Shown in pieces: positions 25,253 to 33,292 of a stretch of 64,000 nt of DNA. Made by a program: the position numbers and the translations under genes. The DNA comes from Thermoleophilaceae bacterium (lineage in GTDB: Bacteria; Actinomycetota; Thermoleophilia; Solirubrobacterales; Thermoleophilaceae): assembly GCA_030447725.1 (NCBI GenBank), contig JAUJOQ010000004.1, forward strand, positions 255,816 to 319,815. The letters are read 5' to 3'. The notes beneath the pieces are model-generated. The model ran no database searches. It saw only the letters and a list, made by a program, of their open reading frames with translations, and had not been told where the DNA came from. Position 1 is the first letter of the stretch. Each line of letters begins with the position of its first letter.

Positions 25253-26326
25253 ATGGAACTTGACTTCGCAGATGTGCTGATCGAGGTGATGGAGAGGGGG
25301 GCCTCGGACCTCCACCTGACCGCCGGGTCGCCGCCGATGGTGCGCAAGCGCGGCGTGTTGGGCCCGCTCGACTACCCAACCCTCACGCCCCAGGCGGTCC
25401 GCGAGATCGTCTACTCGATCCTCACCAACGACCAGCGCCAGAAGCTGGAGACCGACTGGCAGATCGATCTGGCCTACTCGATCCCCGGCCGCGCGCGCTT
25501 TCGCGTGAACGCCTTCTTCCAGCGCGCGGCCCTCGGCGCGGCCTTCCGCCTGATCCCCCAGGAGATCCCCGTGCTCGCCGACCTCGGCATGCCGCCCGTG
25601 CTGCGCGACTTCGTCGAGAAGCCACGCGGGTTCGTGCTGGTCACGGGACCCACCGGCTCGGGCAAATCCACGACCCTGGCGGCGATGATCGACCTGATCA
25701 ACGAGACGCGCGAAGAGCACATCCTGACGATCGAGGACCCGATCGAGTTCCTCCACAGACACAAGAAGTGCATCGTCAACCAGCGGGAGGTCGGCGCCGA
25801 CGCCAAGACTTTCGCAGCGGGCCTGAAGGGTGCGCTGCGCCAGGATCCCGATGTGATCCTCGTGGGCGAGATGCGCGACCTCGACACGATCTCCACGGCC
25901 CTCACGGCCGCGGAGACCGGCCACCTGGTCTTTGCCACGCTTCACACCCAGGATGCGGCCCAGACGGTCGACCGCATCGTCGACGTCTTCCCACCCTCAC
26001 AGCAGCAACAGGTACGGGTGCAGCTGTCGGTGGCCCTCCAGGGCATCGTGACCCAGCAGCTCCTGCCGACCGCCGACGGCGATGGCCGCACCGTGGCCGC
26101 CGAAATCCTGGTACCGACCCCCGCCGTGCGCAACCTGATACGCGAAGGCAAGACGCACCAGATCTACTCCACGCTGCAGACGGGCGGCAGCCACGGGATG
26201 CAGACGATGGACGCATCGCTGGCCGACCTAGTGCGCCGGAACCTGATCACCCGTGACCTGGCCGAAGCCCGCTCATCGGCCCCCGACGAGCTGCGGCGCC
26301 TGATGGGCACCGTGCGGGTCGCCTAG
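25253..26326 (+). CDS. pilT: Type IV pilus retraction ATPase PilT
   Basis: 357 residues, the normal PilT length. Walker A is VTGPTGSGKSTTLAAM, and Walker B is QDPDVILVGEMRDLDTIS. The PilT-specific C-terminal AVRNLIREGKTHQIYS (AIRNLIRE motif) distinguishes it from PilB. It should depolymerise pili, giving twitching motility or DNA uptake. A TAGGAGA ribosome site lies before the ATG. Presence of PilT indicates that these pili are retractable. Confidence 0.95.
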   Translation: MELDFADVLIEVMERGASDLHLTAGSPPMVRKRGVLGPLDYPTLTPQAVREIVYSILTNDQRQKLETDWQIDLAYSIPGRARFRVNAFFQRAALGAAFRLIPQEIPVLADLGMPPVLRDFVEKPRGFVLVTGPTGSGKSTTLAAMIDLINETREEHILTIEDPIEFLHRHKKCIVNQREVGADAKTFAAGLKGALRQDPDVILVGEMRDLDTISTALTAAETGHLVFATLHTQDAAQTVDRIVDVFPPSQQQQVRVQLSVALQGIVTQQLLPTADGDGRTVAAEILVPTPAVRNLIREGKTHQIYSTLQTGGSHGMQTMDASLADLVRRNLITRDLAEARSSAPDELRRLMGTVRVA

Positions 26327-26328
26327 CC

Positions 26329-27543
26329 GTGGCCACGTTCGCGTTCAAGGCACTGGATCTGGCGGGCACCCCGACACGCGGGGAAGTCGACGCCGAGACC
26401 AAGCAGTCCGTGGCCTCCCAGCTGCGTGCCAGGGGCCTGATCGTCACCGACATCGAGGAGCAGAAGTCCGCCGACGCCGGCGATCTGCTGGCGAACTTCA
26501 AGAAGGTCAAGGCGCCCGAGCTGACGATCGCGACCCGCCAGCTGGCGACGATGATCTCGTCGGGCATGTCGCTCCTGCGCACGCTGTACGTGCTCGAGGA
26601 GCAGACCGACAACGACAAGCTCAAGGAGGCCTTCGTCGCCGTCCGCCGGGACGTGGAGGCCGGCCTCGCCTTCTCGGATGCCCTCCGGCGCCACCCGAAG
26701 ATCTTCAACGACCTCTACGTGGCGATGGTTGCCGCGGGCGAGACCGGCGGCATCCTCGAATCCACTCTGATCCGAGTGGCCGACCAGCTCGAGAAGGACG
26801 ACTCGCTGCGGCGCCAGATCAAGGCCGCGATGATCTATCCGGCCATGATCGGCGGCTTCGCGCTGCTGGTGCTGGTGGCTCTCATCACGTTCCTGGTGCC
26901 CGTCTTCGAGCAGGTGTTCAAGGACTTCGGCGGCGAGCTGCCGCTGATCACCAAGTTCACCGTCGGGCTCTCGCACCTGATGATCGACCGCTGGTATCTG
27001 CTGATCGGAACCGTCGCCCTGCTCGTGTTCGCCTTCCGGCGCTGGAAGAGCAGCGACAAAGGCCAGATCCAGTGGGACCGGCTCAAGCTCAAGTTCCCGA
27101 TGCAGATCGGAGACATCGTGCAGAAGGTCGCCCTCGCCCGGTTCTCACGGACGTTCTCCAGCCTCGTGGCCGCCGGCGTGCCGATGCTGGAGGCGATCGA
27201 CATCACCGGGCGCACGTCGGGCAACAAGGTGATCGAGATGGCCATGGACGACGTGGGAGAGTCGGTCAAGAACGGCGGCACCCTTGTCGCCCCCATGATC
27301 AAGGTTCCCGAGGCCTTTCCGGTGCTCGTGACCCAGATGATCGGAGTGGGGGAGGAGACCGGCGCGATCGACACCATGCTCAGCAAGATCGCGGACTTCT
27401 ACGAGGACCAGGTTGCTGCCGCCGTGAAGGCGCTCACCTCGATCCTCGAGCCGTTGATGATCATCATCGTGGGCGGCATCGTCGGCTTCATCGTGATCGC
27501 GATGTACCTGCCGATGTTCAAGGTCTACGACCAGATCAAGTAG
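26329..27543 (+). CDS. pilC: Type IV pilus inner-membrane platform protein PilC
   Basis: 404 residues with two T2SF domains (LATMISSGMSLLRTLYVLEE and SSLVAAGVPMLEAIDITG) and three membrane helices, including ALLVLVALITFLVPVFEQVF and the C-terminal IIIVGGIVGFIVIAMYLP. It couples PilB and PilT to the pilus base. GTG 26329 follows the pilT stop by 2 nt. The N terminus FAFKALDLAGTPTRGEVDAE is typical of the family. Confidence 0.95.
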   Translation: MATFAFKALDLAGTPTRGEVDAETKQSVASQLRARGLIVTDIEEQKSADAGDLLANFKKVKAPELTIATRQLATMISSGMSLLRTLYVLEEQTDNDKLKEAFVAVRRDVEAGLAFSDALRRHPKIFNDLYVAMVAAGETGGILESTLIRVADQLEKDDSLRRQIKAAMIYPAMIGGFALLVLVALITFLVPVFEQVFKDFGGELPLITKFTVGLSHLMIDRWYLLIGTVALLVFAFRRWKSSDKGQIQWDRLKLKFPMQIGDIVQKVALARFSRTFSSLVAAGVPMLEAIDITGRTSGNKVIEMAMDDVGESVKNGGTLVAPMIKVPEAFPVLVTQMIGVGEETGAIDTMLSKIADFYEDQVAAAVKALTSILEPLMIIIVGGIVGFIVIAMYLPMFKVYDQIK

Positions 27544-27559
27544 CGCCTCCGCGGCCAAA

Positions 27560-27571
27560 ACCATTTATGGT
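27560..27571. promoter_or_regulatory. Palindrome in the promoter of the HTH gene
   Basis: A perfect ACCAT-TT-ATGGT palindrome, AT-rich against its surroundings. It contains TATGGT, a plausible -10 hexamer, 12 nt before the ATG of the HTH gene. It is a likely autoregulatory operator for that protein. Inference from position and symmetry. Confidence 0.45.
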
Positions 27572-27583
27572 CTAGTTCTGGGC

Positions 27584-27904
27584 ATGACCTCGGCCGAACT
27601 GGTACGCAAGGCCCGCACGCGTCATGGGCTGAACCAGGCAAGCTTGGCGCGGCGCTGTCGAACGAGCCAGACCCACATCAGCCGCATCGAGCGGGGCGAG
27701 GTGTCACCCAGCGTCGAGACTCTCCAGCGAATCCTGCGGACCTTGGGCGAGAGGCTGGAGCTGGGCGCCGTTCCGGCGCCGCGGGGCAACGAATCGGACG
27801 CCGAGGTCCGCGCGGACATGGAGCTCTCGCCCGCCGAGCACCTGCTCCAAGCGGCCGAGCTGTCCTTTGCGCTGACGACGATCGCCGGGAGTCCGCAGCG
27901 ATGA
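27584..27904 (+). CDS. XRE-family helix-turn-helix protein (antitoxin-like)
   Basis: 106 residues. The Cro/CI-type HTH occupies about residues 4-60 (LVRKARTRHGLNQASLARR, TSQTHISRIERGEVSPSVET, LQRILRTLGERLELG). A C-terminal ELSPAEHLLQAAELSFALTT helix follows. This C-terminal pattern is typical of HTH proteins paired with nucleotidyltransferases. It overlaps the following nucleotidyltransferase gene by 4 nt (ATGA), and a palindrome sits in its promoter. The pair interrupts the pilus cluster and resembles a toxin-antitoxin or abortive-infection module. Confidence 0.85.
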   Translation: MTSAELVRKARTRHGLNQASLARRCRTSQTHISRIERGEVSPSVETLQRILRTLGERLELGAVPAPRGNESDAEVRADMELSPAEHLLQAAELSFALTTIAGSPQR

Positions 27905-28442
27905 GCCGTGGCGACGACTCGCACTCACCCGCCGGCCGGCGCTCCGAGCCCCCGATGCGACCGCTCGACCTGCTCGCGGCTCTGCGCCGGCACGACGTCG
28001 AGTTCGTCGTCATCGGCGGCTACTCGCTGGCGGCCCACGGCTACGTGCGCGCGACGAAGGACGTGGACGTCGTACCTGAGCCCAACCGAGCAAACCTCAG
28101 CAGGCTCCTGGCTGCGCTCGATGAACTCGATGCCGAGCCCTTGGCAAGGGGCGACTTCAAGGCGGAAGAGGTGCCCGAGCTCAACCTCCAGAACCTCGAG
28201 ATGGGGGGAAACTGGCTGCTGCGGACACGGTACGGGCGTCTGGATGTCATGCAGTACGTCGAAGGCATGAAGAGCTACGGCAGCTGCGGGCCGGAGCGAT
28301 CACCCGCGAGCTCCCCGGCTTCGACCGGCCTCCGCTGTTCGCGGGGCTCGACGACCTGATCGCTCTCAAGCAGGCAGCGGGCCGCGATCAAGACCTCGCC
28401 GACATCGCCGAGCTCGAACGCAGGCGACAGGCCAAGGGATGA
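27901..28442 (+). pseudogene. Frameshifted nucleotidyltransferase (AbiEii/MNT-like)
   Basis: The first 125 residues encode a minimal nucleotidyltransferase fold: LDLLAALRRHDVEFVVIGGY, then HGYVRATKDVDVVPEPNRA, where GG(Y/S) and DVD match the nucleotide- and metal-binding signature. Near 28279-28284 the frame breaks. Shifting by one base restores a convincing ending (LRAGAITRELPGFDRPPLFAG, DDLIALKQAAGRDQDLADIA) that stops at 28442. The total of 542 nt is one short of a multiple of three, so a single-base deletion explains it. This could be real inactivation or a sequencing error. It would be the enzymatic partner of the HTH protein. Confidence 0.8.
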
Positions 28443-28451
28443 GACCAGGGG

Positions 28452-28880
28452 CTACTCCTCGACTTCGATCACGCCGATCTTGCGCCGCTCGCCGGTCTCC
28501 CCCGGCGTAAAGGTCACGGCGTACTTCTCGGGCGGTCCGGCCAGCACGTCGAACCGGGCCGGCCCGTTGGGCACGGCCGGCGCGGTCAGTCCCAACCGCT
28601 CGATCTCGACCTGGCCGGGCTCGTAGGCCGTGACGGTCACCGTGACGGCTCGCCCGGCCGGCACGGTCCTGGTCTCCGGCTGGAGGTCCGCCTCGAAGGC
28701 GATCTCGACGGGAGGGCCCGGGCCGGGGGCAGGCCCGGCCGTCGGAGTGGATCCCTTCCGCGGCGGAGCTTCGGCGGCGGTGTCGGCCTTCTCCTCCTCT
28801 GGTGGCCGGGAGACGGACGCGGCGATCGCGGCCAGGCCTAGCACGATGGCGAACAGCAGGAGTGCGCGACGAAGCTCCAC
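28452..28880 (-). CDS. Membrane-anchored exported protein of unknown function
   Basis: 142 residues from GTG 28880: an N-terminal signal anchor (ALLLFAIVLGLAAIAASV), a Pro/Glu-rich linker, then an all-beta domain of about 85 residues (VEIAFEADLQPETRTVPAGR; AVTVTVTAYEPGQVEIERLG; KYAVTFTPGETGERRKIGVI). The domain has the look of a cupredoxin- or Ig-like sandwich without clear metal ligands. It is transcribed away from the pilin gene and convergent with the nucleotidyltransferase. Role unknown. Confidence 0.65.
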   Translation of the reverse strand: MELRRALLLFAIVLGLAAIAASVSRPPEEEKADTAAEAPPRKGSTPTAGPAPGPGPPVEIAFEADLQPETRTVPAGRAVTVTVTAYEPGQVEIERLGLTAPAVPNGPARFDVLAGPPEKYAVTFTPGETGERRKIGVIEVEE

Positions 28881-28990
28881 GGACGTGCCCGATCCTAGTC
28901 ACGCCGGGAGGGCATGGACGAATGGACTACTGCGAAATGAACGACTTCCTAAAGGTCTGCCGGGAGGGCGTCGATCTAAGGGGCAACCAG

Positions 28991-29095
28991 AGTCACGGTG
29001 ACAAAGGCAAACCCGTCGCGAGGCGGGGGCGCAAAGTTCCGGGACTCCATCAGGGACTCAATCCCCCTGGAGGAGTCGGCCGAGCTGCCACCTTG
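28991..29095 (+). ncRNA. c-di-GMP-I (GEMM-I) riboswitch aptamer before pilA
   Basis: The conserved GEMM-I core is present: GACAAAGGCAAACC, a hairpin CCCGTC/GGCGGG closed by a GCGA tetraloop (the GNRA loop that docks in the receptor), then GGCGCAAAGTTCC. A second long hairpin follows (GACTCC/GGAGTC with inner CAGGG/CCCTG), then GGCCGAGCTGCC. Family knowledge: this RNA binds cyclic di-GMP with the CGCAAAG and GGCAAAC segments at the binding site. The aptamer ends about 80 nt before the pilA ATG, so c-di-GMP should control pilin expression in cis. Exact ends are approximate. Confidence 0.88.
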
Positions 29096-29096
29096 G

Positions 29097-29166
29097 AGTC
29101 GCTCCTAGGAAAAGGCAGGAGCCGCGGCGACTGGCACCAGACCATCCAGTCACTCCAAACAGGAGG
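29097..29166 (+). promoter_or_regulatory. Likely riboswitch expression platform with competing hairpins
   Basis: Two hairpins share bases and cannot form together: AGTCGC (29097-29102) with GCGACT (29127-29132), and GACTGG (29129-29134) with CCAGTC (29146-29151). Further on, CTCC (29153-29156) can pair with the GGAG of the ribosome site (29162-29165). No U-tract follows, so translational control is more likely than termination. Confidence 0.55.
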
Positions 29167-29172
29167 TAGCAA

Positions 29173-29577
29173 ATGCTGCGGAAGCTCAGTCAGCGTATCC
29201 ATTCCGAGGAGAAGGGCTTCACCCTTATCGAGCTCCTCGTCGTCATCCTGATCATCGGCATCCTGGCCGCGATCGCCCTGCCAGCCTTCCTTGGCCAGCA
29301 GACGAAGGGCCAGGACGCCTCGGCCAAGTCGGACGCCCGTAACGCGGTCTCCCAGATGGAATCGTGCTACACGGACGCCGAGACGTACATCGGCTGCGCC
29401 GCCAAGCTGCCGGCCGGTTCCAACGTGGTCGTGGCTACCCCCGAGGCAGCCGACTCCTACAAGGTTACCGCCACGTCGAAGTCTGACAACACCTTCTCCA
29501 TCACGAAGGCGGCCAACGGCACCACCAGCCGCACCTGTACGGGTACGGACGGCGGTTGCAACGCCGGTACGTGGTAA
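29173..29577 (+). CDS. pilA: Type IV major pilin (PilA)
   Basis: 134 residues with a class III signal: KG before FTLIELLVVILIIGILAAI, giving cleavage after Gly15 and Phe at mature position 1, with Glu at mature position 5. A globular C-terminal domain of about 85 residues contains four Cys, two of them in a disulfide-like C-x7-C pair near the end. The start has AGGAGG 6 nt upstream. It is preceded by a c-di-GMP-I riboswitch and followed by a strong hairpin, so it can be expressed separately from the minor pilins. High-level expression is expected for a major subunit. Confidence 0.94.
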   Translation: MLRKLSQRIHSEEKGFTLIELLVVILIIGILAAIALPAFLGQQTKGQDASAKSDARNAVSQMESCYTDAETYIGCAAKLPAGSNVVVATPEAADSYKVTATSKSDNTFSITKAANGTTSRTCTGTDGGCNAGTW

Positions 29578-29598
29578 CAAGTCCAACCAGAAGCAGTC

Positions 29599-29626
29599 AC
29601 GAGGCGGGCCCGCGGGCCCGCCTCGT
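29599..29626 (+). terminator. Strong hairpin after pilA
   Basis: A perfect 13-bp stem, ACGAGGCGGGCCC with GGGCCCGCCTCGT, around a 2-nt loop, 21 nt after the pilA stop. Only a weak T-rich tail (CGTTGTGT) follows, so it may stop most transcripts or protect the pilA mRNA 3' end, letting a fraction read into the minor pilin genes. Confidence 0.7.
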
Positions 29627-29634
29627 CGTTGTGT

Positions 29635-31092
29635 ATGACCGCGGCGGCGAATCCTCACCTTTCGCCCCGTGCTGCCGATAACGTTGAGGTGGCCGCCTCT
29701 CCGCTCACTCGCACGCTTCGCGACCAGCGCGGCTTCACCCTGCTCGAGGTCCTGGTCGCGATGCTCATCCTGACCGGAGGCGTGCTCGGCACGGTCGCGC
29801 TGATCGACGGCGCGAACGCGTCGACGTCCTTCACCAAGGGTCGGGTGGGAGCCACCAACCTCGCACGTGAGCTGACCGAAACCTCGCGGTCGATCGACTA
29901 CGACACGCTCACCACTGCGGCGCTCGCCGGCGAGCTGCAGGCCAGGCCGGGCCTCACCGACTCGGACCCCGCGATGTCCGGCTGGCAGCTCAAGCGCCGG
30001 GGGATCACCTACACCGTCGGGTCGTCGGCGTGCATCTTCGACGATGCCACCGACGAGACGGCCGCCCACGACGCCACCTTCTGCTCGAACTCGGCCACCA
30101 CTCCGCCGGGGGATACCAACCCCGACGACTACCGGCGCGTGAGCTTCGACGTGACCTGGAAGAGCCGGGGCGAGCCCGGGAAGGTTTCCCAGAGCACCCT
30201 GATCACCAACCCTTCCGGCGGCCTCGGGCCGAGCATCCTCGACATCGTCGGCCCCGACATCTGGACCGACGAGACCGCCCAGCCCCCGCCCTACACGGTC
30301 TTGAGCACACCTGCCGCGACCGTGCGCTGGTCCGCGGACGACGGCACCTCGGGCGGCAACGCCACCGGCGGGCCGACCGAGTGGCCGTTCACCTGGCAGC
30401 TCGGGACGAAGGGCGCCTGGTCGTGCCCCAACACACCTGACTGGCTGGTCGACGGCGCCTACGTCCTCACGGCCCAGGCCTTCGACGTCCGCGGCATCCC
30501 CGGCGACCTGAAGACCAAGACGGTGACTCTCGACCGCTCGGCCCCGGCGCCGCCGTGCGGGCTCAAGGGCGGTCTGAACGGCGCGAAGTTCGAGCTCGAG
30601 TGGTCGCGGAACCCCGAGCGCGACATCAAGGGCTATGAGGTGTACCGGCGCAAGGTGGGCCCCGAGACGGCCGACCCGATCGTATGCAACCGCACCACGA
30701 AGACCGAGTGCGTCGACCAGAGCCCCCTACCGCTCGGCACGGTGGTGAACTACTACGTCGTCGCCATCGACGGAGGGGGCAGGCGCGGGCAGTCGGCAGA
30801 CTTCTCCATCCTCCAAGCCGCGAACGAGGCGCCGCTACCGCCAGGTCAGCTCACCGGGAGCATCGAGGACGGCCAGCCCGTGCTCAGATGGACGGCCGCA
30901 ACCGACGCCGACGGCACGATCGCCTTCTACCGCATCTATCGCGACGGCACCGCGCTCGCGGACCGCTACGGCGCCACCAGCGGACCGCAGCTCTCGTTCA
31001 CCGACAAAGGTGCGACGGGGCACCAGTACTGGGTGACCGCGGTCGACGACAAGTTCGCCGAGTCGCTGCCCGTGGGACCGGTGAGCCCGTGA
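29635..31092 (+). CDS. Large minor pilin / pseudopilin with fibronectin-like repeats (PilV-like)
   Basis: About 485 residues. A prepilin signal RGFTLLEVLVAMLILTGGV (Glu5 kept) lies about 35 residues in, after a longer than usual leader. The first 200 residues resemble PilV/GspI. Beyond this lie Ig or fibronectin-type segments (NGAKFELEWSRNPERDIKGY, then PVLRWTAATDADGTIAFYRI), each with the W and Y pattern of FnIII domains. It could sit at the pilus tip and act in adhesion. ATG 29635 is chosen by position, without a clear ribosome site. It overlaps the next gene by 4 nt. Confidence 0.8.
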   Translation: MTAAANPHLSPRAADNVEVAASPLTRTLRDQRGFTLLEVLVAMLILTGGVLGTVALIDGANASTSFTKGRVGATNLARELTETSRSIDYDTLTTAALAGELQARPGLTDSDPAMSGWQLKRRGITYTVGSSACIFDDATDETAAHDATFCSNSATTPPGDTNPDDYRRVSFDVTWKSRGEPGKVSQSTLITNPSGGLGPSILDIVGPDIWTDETAQPPPYTVLSTPAATVRWSADDGTSGGNATGGPTEWPFTWQLGTKGAWSCPNTPDWLVDGAYVLTAQAFDVRGIPGDLKTKTVTLDRSAPAPPCGLKGGLNGAKFELEWSRNPERDIKGYEVYRRKVGPETADPIVCNRTTKTECVDQSPLPLGTVVNYYVVAIDGGGRRGQSADFSILQAANEAPLPPGQLTGSIEDGQPVLRWTAATDADGTIAFYRIYRDGTALADRYGATSGPQLSFTDKGATGHQYWVTAVDDKFAESLPVGPVSP

Positions 31093-32042
31093 ACCGCGTC
31101 CGCGGCCAGGACGGCTTCACGCTGCCGGAGCTGCTGACGGCGATGACCATATTCCTCTTCATCCTGGGCGCGACGCTGACCACGTTCGACAGCTTCGTGG
31201 CGCGCACCGCCACCAACACCAAGCTCAACGACGCCGCCGACCAGGCGCGCACCTCGATGGACCGGATCGCGCGCCAGCTGCGCAACCTGGCCAGCCCGAC
31301 CACCGCCAACGTGAAGTCCATCGAGCTCGCCGGCGCGTACGACCTCGTGTTCCAGACTGTCGATCCCGCGAAGCGGCGGGTGCGCTACTGCCTTAACTCG
31401 AGCGATCCCGCGAAGTCGACGCTGTGGGCTCAGACTCAGGCCTTCCCCCTCAGCGGCGCCGATCCCGGCCTCCCCTCGACGAGCTCCTGCCCCGGCCCGA
31501 TCACGACAGGCGGCTGGAAGGATCAGCGGGTGGCGGCCGCCAACGTGGTGAACCGCTACAACGGCGCCGAACGCAACGTCTTCTACTACTCGGGCCTGTT
31601 GGCCGACGGCGACACCGCCAAGATCACCGTGATCCGCTCGGAGCTGTTCCTCGACACGGCTCCCGCCAAGGCGCCGGCGGAGATCTCGATCGCCACGGGA
31701 GCCTACCTTCGCAACCAGAACCAGAAGCCGGTGGTGCCGGACACCAGTGTCGTCAACTCTCCGCTCGGCTCGCGGCGGTTCATCCTGAACGGCTCGGCGG
31801 CCTACGACCCCGAGGGGCGCACGCTCGACTACTTCTGGTACAAGGGCAGCGGCTCCGACCCCGCGAGCCTGCCGAGCTGCGCCGACAGCGCAACCCAGAC
31901 CGGCGGCGGCTACACCTGCATCGGGCGCGGGTTGACGACCGAGTACACCTTCCCGGCCACCGACTCCAGCCCGCAGCCGATCACGCTGAAGGTCGTGGAC
32001 CCCGGCGGGCTGTCGGCCACGTTCACGAAGGCGGGTCTGTAA
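31089..32042 (+). CDS. Prepilin-like protein with PKD-type domain (PilW/GspJ-like)
   Basis: 317 residues from GTG 31089. The prepilin motif is QDGFTLPELLTAMTIFLFIL, with Glu5 present. An N-terminal helix with TKLNDAADQARTSMDRIARQ is typical of PilW/GspJ. From about residue 215 a PKD-like domain appears (SPLGSRRFILNGSAAYDPEG, then LDYFWYKGSG). It is translationally linked at both ends by overlaps. Expected role: priming or tip of the pilus. Confidence 0.8.
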   Translation: MNRVRGQDGFTLPELLTAMTIFLFILGATLTTFDSFVARTATNTKLNDAADQARTSMDRIARQLRNLASPTTANVKSIELAGAYDLVFQTVDPAKRRVRYCLNSSDPAKSTLWAQTQAFPLSGADPGLPSTSSCPGPITTGGWKDQRVAAANVVNRYNGAERNVFYYSGLLADGDTAKITVIRSELFLDTAPAKAPAEISIATGAYLRNQNQKPVVPDTSVVNSPLGSRRFILNGSAAYDPEGRTLDYFWYKGSGSDPASLPSCADSATQTGGGYTCIGRGLTTEYTFPATDSSPQPITLKVVDPGGLSATFTKAGL

Positions 32043-33292
32043 TGGCCGGGCGGTTGCGCCGTGAGGAGGGCTGGACGGTGGTCACCGCCGTCTTGGTGCT
32101 GATGATGATGATGACCTTCGGCCTGGCGGCCTACGCGGTGGTGGACACCCAGACCGCACAGTCGAAGGGGGAGCGCAACCGCGAGTCGTCGTTCAACCTC
32201 ACCGAGGGCGCCCTGCAGCAGCAGGGCTACGTGCTGGGCTTCAACTGGCCGGCCGCCGCGCCGGGATACACGGACTGCTCGTTCGGGGCGGGCACGAACA
32301 CGACTCCCGCCGGTCAGTGCCCGCAGCCGGCCAACCTGGTTGGAGGCAACTTCAGCCAGGCGGACTTCGCCGAGGGCGTGAGTTGGACGACCGTCGTGCG
32401 CGACAACCGCATCGGTGGCGCCACGCCACAGAACAGCGACGTCTACGACTCCACGGTGAACACTACGCCGTGCCAGGGCACGACCGCGGTGCCGTGCCGG
32501 TGGGACTCCAACAGGGACGGCAAGCTCTGGGTCCGCGCTAGCGCCACCGTCAGGGGGAAGACCCGCGACATCGTGGCCCTGCTCAAGCGCGAGCGCCTGA
32601 CCGAGGACTTCCCGCGCGTGACCGTGAAGTCCGATTACTTCAGGACAACCAACAATGGGAACAAGGTGATCATCGACAGCACGGGCGGACAGATCGTGAC
32701 GCGCTGTCAGTACGTGCCGCCGGGCCAGCCCTGCGCCGACTACGAGGTGGCCAAGGGGCAGGTGACGCCCGCAGGGTCAATCGTCCAGGAGCCGCCGCAG
32801 ACCGTGCCGACGATGGACGACGCCAAGCTGGCGCGCTTCAAGGCGACAGCCGCGAGCTCCAACCCTCCGGGCTACTACACCTCCTGCCCCACCAGCCTTA
32901 CCGGCCCGGTGGTCTACATCGACGTCCCGGCGGGCACCCACTGCACGCTCTCGGCGAGCGCCGTGTGGAACTCTCCTACCGACCCGGGGCTGGTGATCAT
33001 GCCCCAGGGAAGAATGAGCCTGACCGGAGGATCTACTTTTCACGGCGTGCTCTACTTCGCAAACAAGGAGAACTACACCGGCTACGTGCTTAGCCTCGGT
33101 GGCAATGCCGAGGTGATCGGCGGCGTGATAATCGACAACGGCGGGGGAATCGAAGTGGGCAGCTCCGGCAGCGGAGGCTCGAATGGCCCCAATGTCAAGT
33201 TCTCGGCCAACGCCTTCAAGGCGCTCGCCACCTTCGGGACCGCAGGCCTGATTCAGAACACCTGGCGCGAGCTGCCTCCAAACTCCGGCTGA
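32042..33292 (+). CDS. PilX-like pilus assembly protein
   Basis: 416 residues. The N terminus RREEGWTVVTAVLVLMMMMT has one membrane helix and a Glu in the pilin-like position, but the GFTL signature is changed to GWTV, so processing by the prepilin peptidase is uncertain. The extended exported part contains several Cys pairs and a repetitive C-terminal region (GVLYFANKENYTGYVLSLGG, then AEVIGGVIIDNGGGIEVG) that suggests a beta-helical or DUF7305-type surface domain. ATG 32042 overlaps the previous stop by one base. Part of the minor-pilin cassette. Confidence 0.7.
   Translation: MAGRLRREEGWTVVTAVLVLMMMMTFGLAAYAVVDTQTAQSKGERNRESSFNLTEGALQQQGYVLGFNWPAAAPGYTDCSFGAGTNTTPAGQCPQPANLVGGNFSQADFAEGVSWTTVVRDNRIGGATPQNSDVYDSTVNTTPCQGTTAVPCRWDSNRDGKLWVRASATVRGKTRDIVALLKRERLTEDFPRVTVKSDYFRTTNNGNKVIIDSTGGQIVTRCQYVPPGQPCADYEVAKGQVTPAGSIVQEPPQTVPTMDDAKLARFKATAASSNPPGYYTSCPTSLTGPVVYIDVPAGTHCTLSASAVWNSPTDPGLVIMPQGRMSLTGGSTFHGVLYFANKENYTGYVLSLGGNAEVIGGVIIDNGGGIEVGSSGSGGSNGPNVKFSANAFKALATFGTAGLIQNTWRELPPNSG

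Noticed and set aside
28802..29172. Protein-coding frame across the pilA leader
   Set aside because: The same bases form the conserved c-di-GMP-I aptamer and competing hairpins, and the frame overlaps pilA without a family pattern.
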